Assembly: GCA_026393115.1 (NCBI GenBank)
Contig: JAPLAU010000008.1
Coordinates: 248,001-312,000, forward strand
Direction of reading: 5' to 3'
From: Actinomycetota bacterium
GTDB taxonomy: Bacteria; Actinomycetota; Actinomycetes; S36-B12; CAIYMF01
Length of the DNA stretch: 64,000 bases
Shown here: piece after piece, positions 7,530 to 15,521 of the stretch
Layout of the letters: each line of letters opens with the position of its first letter
Numbering within the stretch: the stretch's first letter is position 1
Notes under the pieces: model-generated
What the model was told of the DNA's origin: nothing
The model's database searches: none
The model's input: only the letters and a program-made list of their open reading frames with translations
Made by a program: the position numbers and the translations under genes

Positions 7530-8945
7530 GTGACGCGCACTGTGGTCGTGATTGGCGGTGGAGCCGCTGGAATGTCGGCTGCCTCCGCGGCTCGGCGAAC
7601 CGACCCGGAATCGTCGATCACTGTCCTGGAGGCTGGTCCATTCGCCTCGTACGGAGTGTGTGGGTTACCGTATTTCATCTCCGGTGTCGTTCCTGAGGCG
7701 AATTCGCTGGTGGCAATGCCCCCCGAGGAGTTTCGAGACAAGCGCCGCATCGATTTGCGCCTTGGAGCCACTGTCGATCGCATCGACCGCGATGCCCAGG
7801 TGGTCTACTCCGGCTCGCAGGCCCATCCTTTCGACGTGCTCGTGCTTGCCTCGGGCGCGGCACCCATCGTGCCGCCCATTCCGGGTGTCGAAGACCCGCG
7901 CGTTGTGACGATTCGGCGGCTGGATGAGGCGATTTCCCTGCGCGACCGCCTGAGCGGCGTGAAGCGCGCGGTAGTGGTCGGTGCCGGTTACGTTGGCTTG
8001 GAAATGGCTGAGGCACTCGTTGAGCAGGGCATTGAGGTGACGGTGGTCGACCGGCTGCCGCGCGTGATGTCAACAGTCGATGTCGATATTGCTGAACTCG
8101 TCGAGCGCGAGGTACGTCAGCACTGTGAACTGCGCCTCGAATCGGCGCTGGTGGCGTTGCATCCGAGTGCCGATTCGGTGCGCGTTGAGCTCGATTCGGG
8201 CTCACTTGATGTCGATCTGGTCGTGCTCGCTCTCGGCGTGCGGCCCTCGACCGACATTCTCAAGGATTTCGAACTTCCCGCACTGCCCAATGGCGCACTC
8301 GTCGTCGACGATCGCATGCGCACACCACATCCGAATGTGCTGGCCGCAGGAGACTGCATTGCCTTGCACCATCGTGTGCTCAATGGGCCGGCCTTCGTTC
8401 CGCTAGGCCCGGCTGCCAATAAGACGGGGCGTGTTGCGGGCACCGTCGCGGCTGGTGGCGACGCGGCATTCGAAGGAATCGTCGGCACCGCGGTCGTCAA
8501 GGTGTTCGACCTCACGGTGGCGCACACGGGCCTGACACTCGCCGATGCGCAGGCTGCTGGCTTCGAGGCGGTGGCGACTGACATCACAGCGAAATCGCGA
8601 GCGAAGTACTACCCGGGTGCTGAGCCTCTGCGCGTGCGCCTAGTTCATCAGGCCGATGGCAAACTGCTGGGCGGTCAACTGGTGGGTCGTGACGGAGCAG
8701 CGCAGCGGGTCGACGTCATTGCGGCGGCTTTGCACACCGGTCTTGGTATCGATGAGCTCGCCGCGTTCGATTTGGCCTACGCGCCACCGTTCTCGCCTGT
8801 GTATGACCCACTCACGCAGGCCGCTCAGGCCGCACAGTTTGCAATGGCAAAGGGCTCTATGGCGAAGGGCCCTATGGCAAAGGGCTCTATGGCGAAGACA
8901 GCATCGGGTCGAACCGCGACCCCACGTGATGGAGGTACACGCTGA
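7530..8945 (+). CDS. CoA-disulfide-reductase-like flavoprotein, possible CoM-disulfide reductase
   Basis: 471-residue FAD/NAD(P)H pyridine nucleotide-disulfide oxidoreductase. The FAD fingerprint VVVIGGGAAGMSAASAA is at the N-terminus, the single redox cysteine sits in SYGVCGLPYF (C44), a second Rossmann motif AVVVGAGYVGLEMAEAL binds the nicotinamide cofactor, and LAAGDC marks the second FAD contact. One cysteine instead of a CxxxxC pair is the mark of CoA-disulfide reductases and NADH oxidases. Its position at the head of the CoM-linked plus-strand operon suggests the substrate could be CoM-S-S-CoM or a CoM mixed disulfide, which would serve a reduction step in CoM synthesis; that is inference. 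Start GTG with GGGAGGAG upstream. The C-terminus carries a short MAKGS-type repeat beyond the enzyme fold. Its stop overlaps the next ATG. Confidence 0.72.
   Translation: MTRTVVVIGGGAAGMSAASAARRTDPESSITVLEAGPFASYGVCGLPYFISGVVPEANSLVAMPPEEFRDKRRIDLRLGATVDRIDRDAQVVYSGSQAHPFDVLVLASGAAPIVPPIPGVEDPRVVTIRRLDEAISLRDRLSGVKRAVVVGAGYVGLEMAEALVEQGIEVTVVDRLPRVMSTVDVDIAELVEREVRQHCELRLESALVALHPSADSVRVELDSGSLDVDLVVLALGVRPSTDILKDFELPALPNGALVVDDRMRTPHPNVLAAGDCIALHHRVLNGPAFVPLGPAANKTGRVAGTVAAGGDAAFEGIVGTAVVKVFDLTVAHTGLTLADAQAAGFEAVATDITAKSRAKYYPGAEPLRVRLVHQADGKLLGGQLVGRDGAAQRVDVIAAALHTGLGIDELAAFDLAYAPPFSPVYDPLTQAAQAAQFAMAKGSMAKGPMAKGSMAKTASGRTATPRDGGTR
8844..8897 (+). repeat. 15-bp tandem repeat inside the flavoprotein gene
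   Basis: Three full and one partial copy of a 15-bp unit, ATGGCAAAGGGCTCT with small variations, encoding the pentapeptide MAKGS/MAKGP. It lies in the C-terminal tail after the last conserved helix, so copy number could vary without destroying the enzyme. Confidence 0.9.
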
Positions 8946-9664
8946 TGGGTGTCGCTGTGGTTACAGGCGCGGCCGGGGGTATCGGAAGTGCGACGGTACG
9001 CCGATTGCTCGACGATGGAATGACCGTGATTGCACTCGATCTTGACGGTGACGCCGCTGCGAAGCTCTCTGCGCATTCGTATGCCCTCGACGTGACCAAC
9101 GCCGAGCAAGTCGAACAGGTGATGGCATCCATTCTCGCGACGTGGCCACGGGTTGACGTGCTGGTAAACAACGCGGGCATCACCGGTTCTGCGGCGGCAA
9201 CGACGGTGCACGAGACACCCGTTGAAGAGTTCGATCGAGTCATGGCCGTCAACGTTCGCGGCCCGTTTCTCTGCACGCGTGCGCTGATTCCCTCAATGTT
9301 AGAAGCCGGCCGCGGACACATCATCACGATTGCCTCTATCGCGGGCCTCGTGGCATTTCCCGGCCGGTGTGCCTACACGACGTCGAAGGGTGCGGCGCTT
9401 CAGTTCGCGCGCTCGGTCGCCATCGACTACGGAGGCCGGGGTATCCGCTCCAACGCGATCTGCCCGGGCATGGTCGAAACGCCGATGACTCAATGGCGAC
9501 TTGACCAGCCAGAACTGCGCGCTCAGATTGAGGCGCAGATTCCGATGGGCAGGGTGGCGCAACCCGATGAGATCGCCGATGCCGTTTCGGTGTTGGCATC
9601 GGGACGACTCGCATATGCAAACGGCTCACCGTTGATCATCGACGGTGGCTGGTCTTCAAGGTGA
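8945..9664 (+). CDS. xecD: 2-(R)-hydroxypropyl-CoM dehydrogenase homologue (SDR)
   Basis: 239-residue short-chain dehydrogenase. In the Xanthobacter pathway this enzyme oxidises R-hydroxypropyl-CoM to 2-ketopropyl-CoM with NAD+. Seen here: the NAD motif TGAAGGIG, NNAG, and the triad S131, Y144, K148 (YTTSK). Two arginines known to hold the CoM sulfonate in the R-enzyme are present in matching contexts: R141 in VAFPGRCAYTTSK and R185 in ETPMTQWRLDQPEL. The latter block recalls the Xanthobacter R-enzyme almost word for word (from memory) and is not a general SDR feature. Translationally coupled to the flavoprotein (TGATG) and followed 22 bp later by a second SDR. Confidence 0.82.
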   Translation: MGVAVVTGAAGGIGSATVRRLLDDGMTVIALDLDGDAAAKLSAHSYALDVTNAEQVEQVMASILATWPRVDVLVNNAGITGSAAATTVHETPVEEFDRVMAVNVRGPFLCTRALIPSMLEAGRGHIITIASIAGLVAFPGRCAYTTSKGAALQFARSVAIDYGGRGIRSNAICPGMVETPMTQWRLDQPELRAQIEAQIPMGRVAQPDEIADAVSVLASGRLAYANGSPLIIDGGWSSR

Positions 9665-9686
9665 CATCCAATCGAAGGGAAATCCA

Positions 9687-10460
9687 ATGGCAGGCAGGCT
9701 CGAAGGCAAGGTCGCGATCATCACGGGCGCGGGTTCAGGCATCGGACGCGCATCGGCTGAACTATTCGCGTGCGAAGGCGCTGCGGTAGGCGTTCTTGAC
9801 GTTCGCGCTGAGGCCGCTCAGGAAGTAGCCGACGGTATCAATGCCGCGGGTGGGCGTGCGCTGGGGCTGGGTGCCGACGTCACCATTGACGCGCAGGTAC
9901 GCGAGGCGACTGAGGCAGTGATTGCAGCATTCGGCGATATTGCCGTGTTGTACAACAACGCAGGTATCGGTAGTTCAGGTGCCGTTGACGTGGCGACTGA
10001 GGACGATTGGGACCGCTGCTTCGACATCAACGCCAAGGGCACCTTCCTGTGCTCGCGCGCTGTCGTGCCGTCAATGCTGGCCGCGGGTCGCGGATCGATC
10101 ATCAACCAGGGTTCAGTTGCAGCCCTCGTTGGTGTTGCCAACTTCGCTGCGTACTGCGCTGCCAAGGGCGCGGTCGTGGCATTGACTCGCTCGATGTCAC
10201 TTGACCTCGCACCGCGCGGTATTCGCGTCAATGCGATTGCCCCCGGAACGATCTACACCCCGCTCATGGAGCCGATGCTCATCGCCCGCGGTGGCGGCGA
10301 CCTGCAGAAGGGACTCGAGATGACCCTGACCAAGTACCCCATCGGCCGTCTCGGTGACCCGATCGACATCGCGAACGCCGCGCTGTTCCTGGCTAGCGAC
10401 GAAGCTGCTTTCGTCACCGGTTCCGTGCTCACCGCCGATGGCGGCATGACCTCTCAGTAA
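9687..10460 (+). CDS. Short-chain dehydrogenase, possible S-hydroxypropyl-CoM dehydrogenase relative
   Basis: 257-residue SDR with TGAGSGIG, NNAGIG, S143, Y156 and K160 (YCAAK). The C-terminal half (VNAIAPGTIYTP, TKYPIGRLG, AAFVTG, ADGGMT) resembles the S-specific CoM dehydrogenase of Xanthobacter. Of the two basic residues said to bind the sulfonate there, the lysine matches K216, but the arginine three residues earlier is T213. It may therefore be a diverged S-enzyme, or a dehydrogenase for another hydroxy intermediate. The ATG at 9687 follows GAAGGGAA; the longer frame to 9645 would overlap the previous gene and lacks a ribosome site. Eight bases separate it from the CoA transferase gene. 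Confidence 0.62.
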   Translation: MAGRLEGKVAIITGAGSGIGRASAELFACEGAAVGVLDVRAEAAQEVADGINAAGGRALGLGADVTIDAQVREATEAVIAAFGDIAVLYNNAGIGSSGAVDVATEDDWDRCFDINAKGTFLCSRAVVPSMLAAGRGSIINQGSVAALVGVANFAAYCAAKGAVVALTRSMSLDLAPRGIRVNAIAPGTIYTPLMEPMLIARGGGDLQKGLEMTLTKYPIGRLGDPIDIANAALFLASDEAAFVTGSVLTADGGMTSQ

Positions 10461-10468
10461 GGAGAGCG

Positions 10469-11383
10469 ATGATTTTCCTCGATCCAGACAAGCGCGTCGA
10501 TCTGGCGACTGCGGCTTCTCACATAGGCGATGGAGCCCTGTTGGCTCTGGGTGGGGGATTGTCGTCACGCCTTCCCATGGCACTCGTGCGTGAACTCGTG
10601 CGGCAAGGCCGTACGGGTCTGCACGTGGTGGGTTCGGCACACAGCATGGATGTTGATCTGCTCGTTGCAGCCGGCGCGCTGTCGATCTGCGAAGAGAGTT
10701 ACGTGGGATTTGAGCAGGACCTCGGTCTGGCTCCGGCCTACCGACGTGCGGCTGAGAGCGGCACCATCACACTGCGCGAGAGTTGCTGCGTCACGATTTT
10801 GACGCAATTGCGTGCGGCGGAAATGGGACTGCCGTTCTTGCCCGTGCGTGGCATCAAAGGAACGGACATGCGGCGACTGCATCCCGAATACGCCGAGACG
10901 ACGTGCCCCTTCACCGGTGAAGTTCTCGTCGCCGTGCCACCTCTAATTCCCGACGCCGCATTGATCCATGCACCACTGGGTGACCTCCACGGCAACCTGT
11001 ACCTCGATAAGCCGTACGTTCTTGATGAGCGTTTCGCCGGTGCCTCGCGGGCGGTGATCGCGACTGTCGATCGCATCGTGTCGACTGACGAACTCGTTGA
11101 GTACGGCATCACCATCCCTGCTCATTACGTACAGGCGGTGGCCGAAGTGCCGTTCGGTGCACACCCAGCGTCGAGTTATCCCAACTACGCCTACGACCGC
11201 GATCACATGGGCGTCTACGTCAAGGCTGCATCGAAACCCGAGTCAGCGGCGCAGTACATCGAAGAGTGGGTGATGCTGCCCGATGGTGAGGACGGTTACC
11301 GCGCGAAGTTGGGCGAGGAATCACTTCAGCGACTCACGACGTGGTCTGAATCGACCGAGACGTGGAAGGGGCTTTTCGCATGA
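10469..11383 (+). CDS. Class I CoA transferase, subunit A
   Basis: 304-residue alpha subunit of the glutaconate/3-oxoacid CoA-transferase superfamily, with the glycine-rich N-terminal segment GDGALLALGGG, the GSAHSMDVDLLVAAG region and the HAPLGDLHGN turn. The start ATG has GGAGAG just upstream. It overlaps the beta subunit by ATGA (11380-11383), so the two are made together. In this operon the most economical substrate is acetoacetate, the product of the 2-KPCC reaction, but that is inference. IpdA-type ring-cleaving hydrolases of steroid degradation share this fold and are an alternative; no steroid genes are seen nearby. Confidence 0.72.
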   Translation: MIFLDPDKRVDLATAASHIGDGALLALGGGLSSRLPMALVRELVRQGRTGLHVVGSAHSMDVDLLVAAGALSICEESYVGFEQDLGLAPAYRRAAESGTITLRESCCVTILTQLRAAEMGLPFLPVRGIKGTDMRRLHPEYAETTCPFTGEVLVAVPPLIPDAALIHAPLGDLHGNLYLDKPYVLDERFAGASRAVIATVDRIVSTDELVEYGITIPAHYVQAVAEVPFGAHPASSYPNYAYDRDHMGVYVKAASKPESAAQYIEEWVMLPDGEDGYRAKLGEESLQRLTTWSESTETWKGLFA

Positions 11384-12210
11384 CGTACACATTCGACGAA
11401 TGGTTCGTCGTCACATTGGCCCGCACCATTAGCGATCGTGAAGTGGTGTTCCACGGATTCGGCAGCCCGTGCGCGCAGGTCGCGATGCATGTCGCTAAGC
11501 GAACGCACGCACCTGACATGTTGTTGATCGAAGGCGCAATGTACGCGGTCAATCCCAATCCGCCGTTCATTCCGCCCACGGGCAACGACAGCAGTCTCAA
11601 GCAGGGCGCCGCGTACAGCATGAAGTTCGAAGAGTTCTTCGACGCCGCGATTCGTGGCGACGTTGATCGCATGTTCCTTTCGGGCGGACAGATCGATGCG
11701 TATGGCAACACCAATGTGACCGCGGTTGGGCCGTTGGAGAAGCCGAAGGTCAAGTTGGGCGGTGGCGGTGGCGGTTGCAACATCTCAGCCACCATCGGGC
11801 AACTCACGTTGTGGACGACGCGGCACCGCTCGGGTCGCACGCTAGTCGATAAATGCGACTTCATCACCGACATCGGGCACGTCACCCCAGCCGGCAATCG
11901 AGCCGAACTGGGATACACCGGTGGCGGCCCGCAGTGGATGGTGACCGAACTCGGCGTCTTCGACTACGACAGTGAAGGTCGCGCGCGACTCATCGAGGTC
12001 TTTTCCGACGTCGACGTCGACACTGTTCGCGAGGCCACCGGATTCGAATTCACGACTGCGGCTGACGTGAAAACCGTCGCATCTCCCACGTGCGCTGAAC
12101 TGGCAATCGTGCGCGGAATCGACCCACTTGGGGTTCGTAAGTCGGAGTTTGATCCGGCCGAACTTACGCGCACGTACGATCACGTACATGACCCGGGGTG
12201 CAACTGCTGA
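11380..12210 (+). CDS. Class I CoA transferase, subunit B
   Basis: 276-residue beta subunit partnering 10469-11383. Glu51 in LLIEGAMYAVN stands where glutaconate CoA-transferase has its thioester-forming glutamate, which favours a real transferase over an IpdB-type hydrolase lacking it; an alignment is needed to be sure. Other family features are SGGQIDAYGNTNVTAVG, a GGGGGG loop and the C-terminal block RGIDPLGVRKSEFDP. The ATG at 11380 overlaps the stop of subunit A; the longer frame from 11362 would only add residues inside subunit A. The acyl-CoA synthetase ATG follows by one base. Confidence 0.72.
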   Translation: MTYTFDEWFVVTLARTISDREVVFHGFGSPCAQVAMHVAKRTHAPDMLLIEGAMYAVNPNPPFIPPTGNDSSLKQGAAYSMKFEEFFDAAIRGDVDRMFLSGGQIDAYGNTNVTAVGPLEKPKVKLGGGGGGCNISATIGQLTLWTTRHRSGRTLVDKCDFITDIGHVTPAGNRAELGYTGGGPQWMVTELGVFDYDSEGRARLIEVFSDVDVDTVREATGFEFTTAADVKTVASPTCAELAIVRGIDPLGVRKSEFDPAELTRTYDHVHDPGCNC

Positions 12211-12211
12211 C

Positions 12212-14269
12212 ATGAGTCGGTCGCTGCGGCAGGTGCTTGATCCTGCGCGGATAGCGGTGGTGGGGGCCTCTGCCACCGAAGGAAGTCCTGGGTTCGTGCT
12301 GTGGCGCAATCTGCAGTCGTTCCCCGGCGAAGTAGTGCCGGTAAGCCGTCGCGCCGCCGAGATCGATGGGGTAACTGCCTACCCCACTCTGCGTGATGTT
12401 CCGGGTCAGATCGATCTTGCTGTGGTCGCTGTACCAGCGGCCGCTGCGTTGGACGTGGTGCGCGATGCCGCTGCCGCGGGCGTCGGCGCATGCGTGATTG
12501 TGAGCGCCGGTTTTGCTGAGACAGGATCTGAGGGCGCCGCACTGCAGGAGGAACTCGTTCGGGTGGCGCGCGATGGTGGCGTTCTGCTCGTAGGTCCGAA
12601 CTGTCTGGGCGTGCAGAACTGCGATGTTCCACTCAATGCGTCATTAGCGGCGGGAACAGCCGCCGGTGGTGGCGGCATCAGCGTCATCACGCAGTCCGGC
12701 TCGTACGCAATGGCGCTGCACGCGTTGTCGGCCGATGAGGGCGTGGGATTCGCCGTTGCGTACTCATCGGGCAATCGCTGTGATGTCGATGATGCCGAAG
12801 TCATTGATCAGTTGCGCACTGATGAGCGCACTCAGGTGATCTGTGCCTTTCTCGAATCACTCGGCGACGGCCGGCACTTCCTCGACGTTGCTCGGCGAAC
12901 GACTCGGGTGAAGCCCATAGTGCTCACTGCGGTCGGACGATCTGAAGCGGGATCGCGCGCGGCGGCATCGCACACTGCAGCACTTGCGTCGAATCGACGC
13001 ACCTGGGACGACGTGTTGTCAGGTGCTGGTGTCACGGTCGCGCGATCGGGCTTGGAGATGCTCGATGCGGCGCGTGCGCTGCGAGGGCAACCGCTTGCTG
13101 CGGGAATGCGCGCAGCCATCATCACCAACTCTGGTGGCACGGGTACCGAGTTGTCTGATCTCTTGGCAGATGAGGGAATCGAGGTCCCCGAGCTTTCCAC
13201 TGAACTTCAGGCCAAACTTGCCGCACTCCTTCCGGCATACGCGAGTGCGGCAAATCCCGTTGATATCACACCGATTTGGTCGCGATTTGCTGAGTTGTAT
13301 CCGGCGGTGCTCGAGGCACTAGCGCGCAGTGGCGAAGTCGACATTGTGATTCCGGTGCTGTTGCACCGGTCGGCTGAGAATCCTGACGTCGCGCAGGCGA
13401 TTGCCGAGTCGGTTGCCGGTTTGCGTGCGGAAGGGTCACAAGTTCCCGTGTTCGTGTGTTGGGTGGCTCGTCGTTCAGCGTGGCCGGTCACGGCAGTACT
13501 GCATGAAGCGGGTATCCCGTGCTTCGAGTGGCCAGCGCGCACTGCCAAAGCTGTCGGACATGCGGCGCGGTACGCGCAGTTCCGGCGTTCGGTCGCTGGT
13601 GATGGTGACGCGACTCTTCCAGAGCCGCGCGAACTTCCGGTCGGCGTCGGTGTTGACGCGATTGTCACGCGAGACTTTCTGGTGGCGAACGGCATTCCGG
13701 TTGTCGACACCATCGCCTGCGCGACGTCAGATGATGCGGTGGCCGCTGCGCGAAGCACGGGTTTCCCGGTCGTCGCCAAAGTCGATCATCGGACTCTTGT
13801 GCACAAGAGCGATGTCGGAGGCGTTCGTGTCGGGCTCACCGATGAGTCTGCCGTGCGCTCGGCGGCAGATGAATTGTTCGCGCTCGTCGAGGGCGCGCGA
13901 GTGTTGGTGCAATCTCAGCGCACCGGGCTCGAACTTGTGGTGGGCGGAATTGATGAACCCACGTTTGGGCCGGTAGTGGCTTTCGGTCTCGGCGGAGTGC
14001 TGGTCGAGGTGCTCGATGACGTGTCGTTTGCGGCAGCACCGTTGAGTGCGCGAGACGCACAGTTGCTCATCTCTGCACCGCGCGGCTCGGTCGTTCTCGA
14101 CGGTGTGCGCGGATCGCAACCTGTAGATCGGGCGGCAGTTGAGTCTTTGGTGAGAGCAGTCGGCGACCTACTTGCGACCTACCCCGACATTGCCGAGCTC
14201 GATCTCAACCCGGTGTTGGCCGACGCGAATGGCTGCATCGCTGTCGACGCACGACTCATTCGGCGGTAA
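12212..14269 (+). CDS. ADP-forming acyl-CoA synthetase, fused alpha-beta subunits
   Basis: 685 residues. The N-terminal CoA-binding domain (RIAVVGASATEGSPG), the succinyl-CoA-ligase-like domain with GPNCLGVQNC and a candidate phospho-histidine in SHTAALAS, and a C-terminal ATP-grasp domain (FPVVAKVDHRTLVHKSDVGGVRVGL, DLNPVLAD) occur in the order typical of fused bacterial Acd enzymes. It interconverts an acyl-CoA with the free acid while forming or using ATP. Start chosen at ATG 12212, one base after the CoA transferase stop. In context it could recover ATP from acetyl-CoA or acetoacetyl-CoA produced downstream of 2-KPCC, or activate a carboxylic acid. The substrate cannot be read from the sequence. 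Confidence 0.78.
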   Translation: MSRSLRQVLDPARIAVVGASATEGSPGFVLWRNLQSFPGEVVPVSRRAAEIDGVTAYPTLRDVPGQIDLAVVAVPAAAALDVVRDAAAAGVGACVIVSAGFAETGSEGAALQEELVRVARDGGVLLVGPNCLGVQNCDVPLNASLAAGTAAGGGGISVITQSGSYAMALHALSADEGVGFAVAYSSGNRCDVDDAEVIDQLRTDERTQVICAFLESLGDGRHFLDVARRTTRVKPIVLTAVGRSEAGSRAAASHTAALASNRRTWDDVLSGAGVTVARSGLEMLDAARALRGQPLAAGMRAAIITNSGGTGTELSDLLADEGIEVPELSTELQAKLAALLPAYASAANPVDITPIWSRFAELYPAVLEALARSGEVDIVIPVLLHRSAENPDVAQAIAESVAGLRAEGSQVPVFVCWVARRSAWPVTAVLHEAGIPCFEWPARTAKAVGHAARYAQFRRSVAGDGDATLPEPRELPVGVGVDAIVTRDFLVANGIPVVDTIACATSDDAVAAARSTGFPVVAKVDHRTLVHKSDVGGVRVGLTDESAVRSAADELFALVEGARVLVQSQRTGLELVVGGIDEPTFGPVVAFGLGGVLVEVLDDVSFAAAPLSARDAQLLISAPRGSVVLDGVRGSQPVDRAAVESLVRAVGDLLATYPDIAELDLNPVLADANGCIAVDARLIRR

Positions 14270-14288
14270 CTCGCACTAAGACGACGGA

Positions 14289-14310
14289 GGAATTCGGGCG
14301 AATTCCGCCC
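14289..14310. promoter_or_regulatory. Overlapping palindromes upstream of the epoxyalkane:CoM transferase gene
   Basis: GGAATTC (14289-14295) and GAATTCC (14300-14306) form a perfect 7-bp inverted repeat around GGGC. A second stem overlaps it, GGGCG (14296-14300) with CGCCC (14306-14310) around AATTC. The site is about 110 bp before the ATG at 14418 and 20 bp after the acyl-CoA synthetase stop. It lacks a T-tract, so an operator is at least as likely as a terminator. Confidence 0.45.
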
Positions 14311-14417
14311 CAAGGGGGTCAAGGTTGCAGCACGATTGGGCTTGATCGGGTGAAGCGAGTGCAGTTCGCGAGAGCCTAGATTCGTACTACGTTCCCCAGA
14401 GGGCCACAGGAGGCTTC

Positions 14418-15521
14418 ATGAAGATCGGCACTCAGGACATCCTTCTTCCCACCACGATGGTCGGAAACTACCCCAACCCGCGTTGGTACGACGGTCACTC
14501 GTTCGCGCAATTCCCCAAGGGTGAGTTCATCTACGACGCCATCAGTCGCGAGGCGTTTGACGATGCGGTGGGCTCGATCGTGCGCGACCAGGAGTACGCC
14601 GGCCTTGACATCATCAGCGACGGCAAGGTCTACGGCGGTGACTCGCCCTACGGAACGATTCTCTACCACTACGTCGAGCGGATGACCGGCTACAAGACCT
14701 CCGGACCGCCCATCGGTTTGCCGATCTATTCAACGCTCTACAGCCCGACTGTTGTCGGTGAAGTGCGGCGTGAGTACTCGTTCCACATGGCCAACCTCCG
14801 CGCTGTGCGCAAGGCCACGAAAAAGCCGGTGAAGGTCTCGTATGTGGGCATGCAGGTGTTGGCAGCAGCCAGCACCAACGAGTACTACCCCGAAGTTCGC
14901 GACCTTGCGATGGCGATCGCGAAGGCGTTCAACGAAGACTTCAAGGAACTTGCCGACAACGGGTGCGACATCATTCAAATCGATGAGTTCGTCTGGCCCT
15001 ACGGCATGGGTGATTGGGAGATTGAGGTCTTCAACACGGCAGTTGAAGGTGTCGGCTGTCAGATCTGGACCCACACCTGCTGGGGCAACTACTCAGGCAC
15101 ACCTGGCTATTTCCCAGATGATGCCGAAACTGAATTCGGCGCGTGGGTACTCGACCAACGTCCCGGTGACGCGCCGGCGCCTGAACGCGCACGTGCGATC
15201 TTCCCGCATGTGTTGGGCGCGAATATGGACGCGCTGAACTACGAAGTCGGACGTACTGGCGAAGACGACCTTGAACCCTTGCGCGAGAACGGCTGGAACA
15301 AGGACTTCGTCGCCGGCGTCATCGACGTGAAGAGCACCGTGACTGAGACGGCCGACGAAGTGGCCGATCGCATTCGCATGGTTCTCAAGTATGTGCCGGC
15401 CGAGAAGTTGGGCCTCACGACTGACTGCGGTTTGATCAACCTTCCACGCATGATTGGTCAAGGAAAACTGCGGGCGTTGGCCAATGGCGCAGCGATCGTC
15501 CGTAAGGAACTCACCGCCTAA
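14418..15521 (+). CDS. xecA: Epoxyalkane:CoM transferase homologue (MetE-like zinc enzyme)
   Basis: 367-residue member of the cobalamin-independent methionine synthase C-terminal family. Zinc ligands are visible as H219 and C221 in THTCWGNYSG and C337 in LTTDCGLINLP, spacing very near that of Xanthobacter EaCoMT, which opens epoxides by attack of CoM thiolate. It is the length of EaCoMT and about half of full MetE, and has no folate/N-terminal half. It stands alone with a perfect AGGAGG before the ATG and its own upstream region containing a palindrome. The neighbouring R-HPCDH and 2-KPCC homologues are the reason for preferring EaCoMT over the many uncharacterised MetE-like methyltransferases; on sequence alone the substrate is uncertain. 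Confidence 0.68.
   Translation: MKIGTQDILLPTTMVGNYPNPRWYDGHSFAQFPKGEFIYDAISREAFDDAVGSIVRDQEYAGLDIISDGKVYGGDSPYGTILYHYVERMTGYKTSGPPIGLPIYSTLYSPTVVGEVRREYSFHMANLRAVRKATKKPVKVSYVGMQVLAAASTNEYYPEVRDLAMAIAKAFNEDFKELADNGCDIIQIDEFVWPYGMGDWEIEVFNTAVEGVGCQIWTHTCWGNYSGTPGYFPDDAETEFGAWVLDQRPGDAPAPERARAIFPHVLGANMDALNYEVGRTGEDDLEPLRENGWNKDFVAGVIDVKSTVTETADEVADRIRMVLKYVPAEKLGLTTDCGLINLPRMIGQGKLRALANGAAIVRKELTA

Noticed and set aside
14418-15521. Methionine synthase MetE
   Set aside because: Only the C-terminal zinc half is present, at EaCoMT length, without the N-terminal half or nearby methionine genes.
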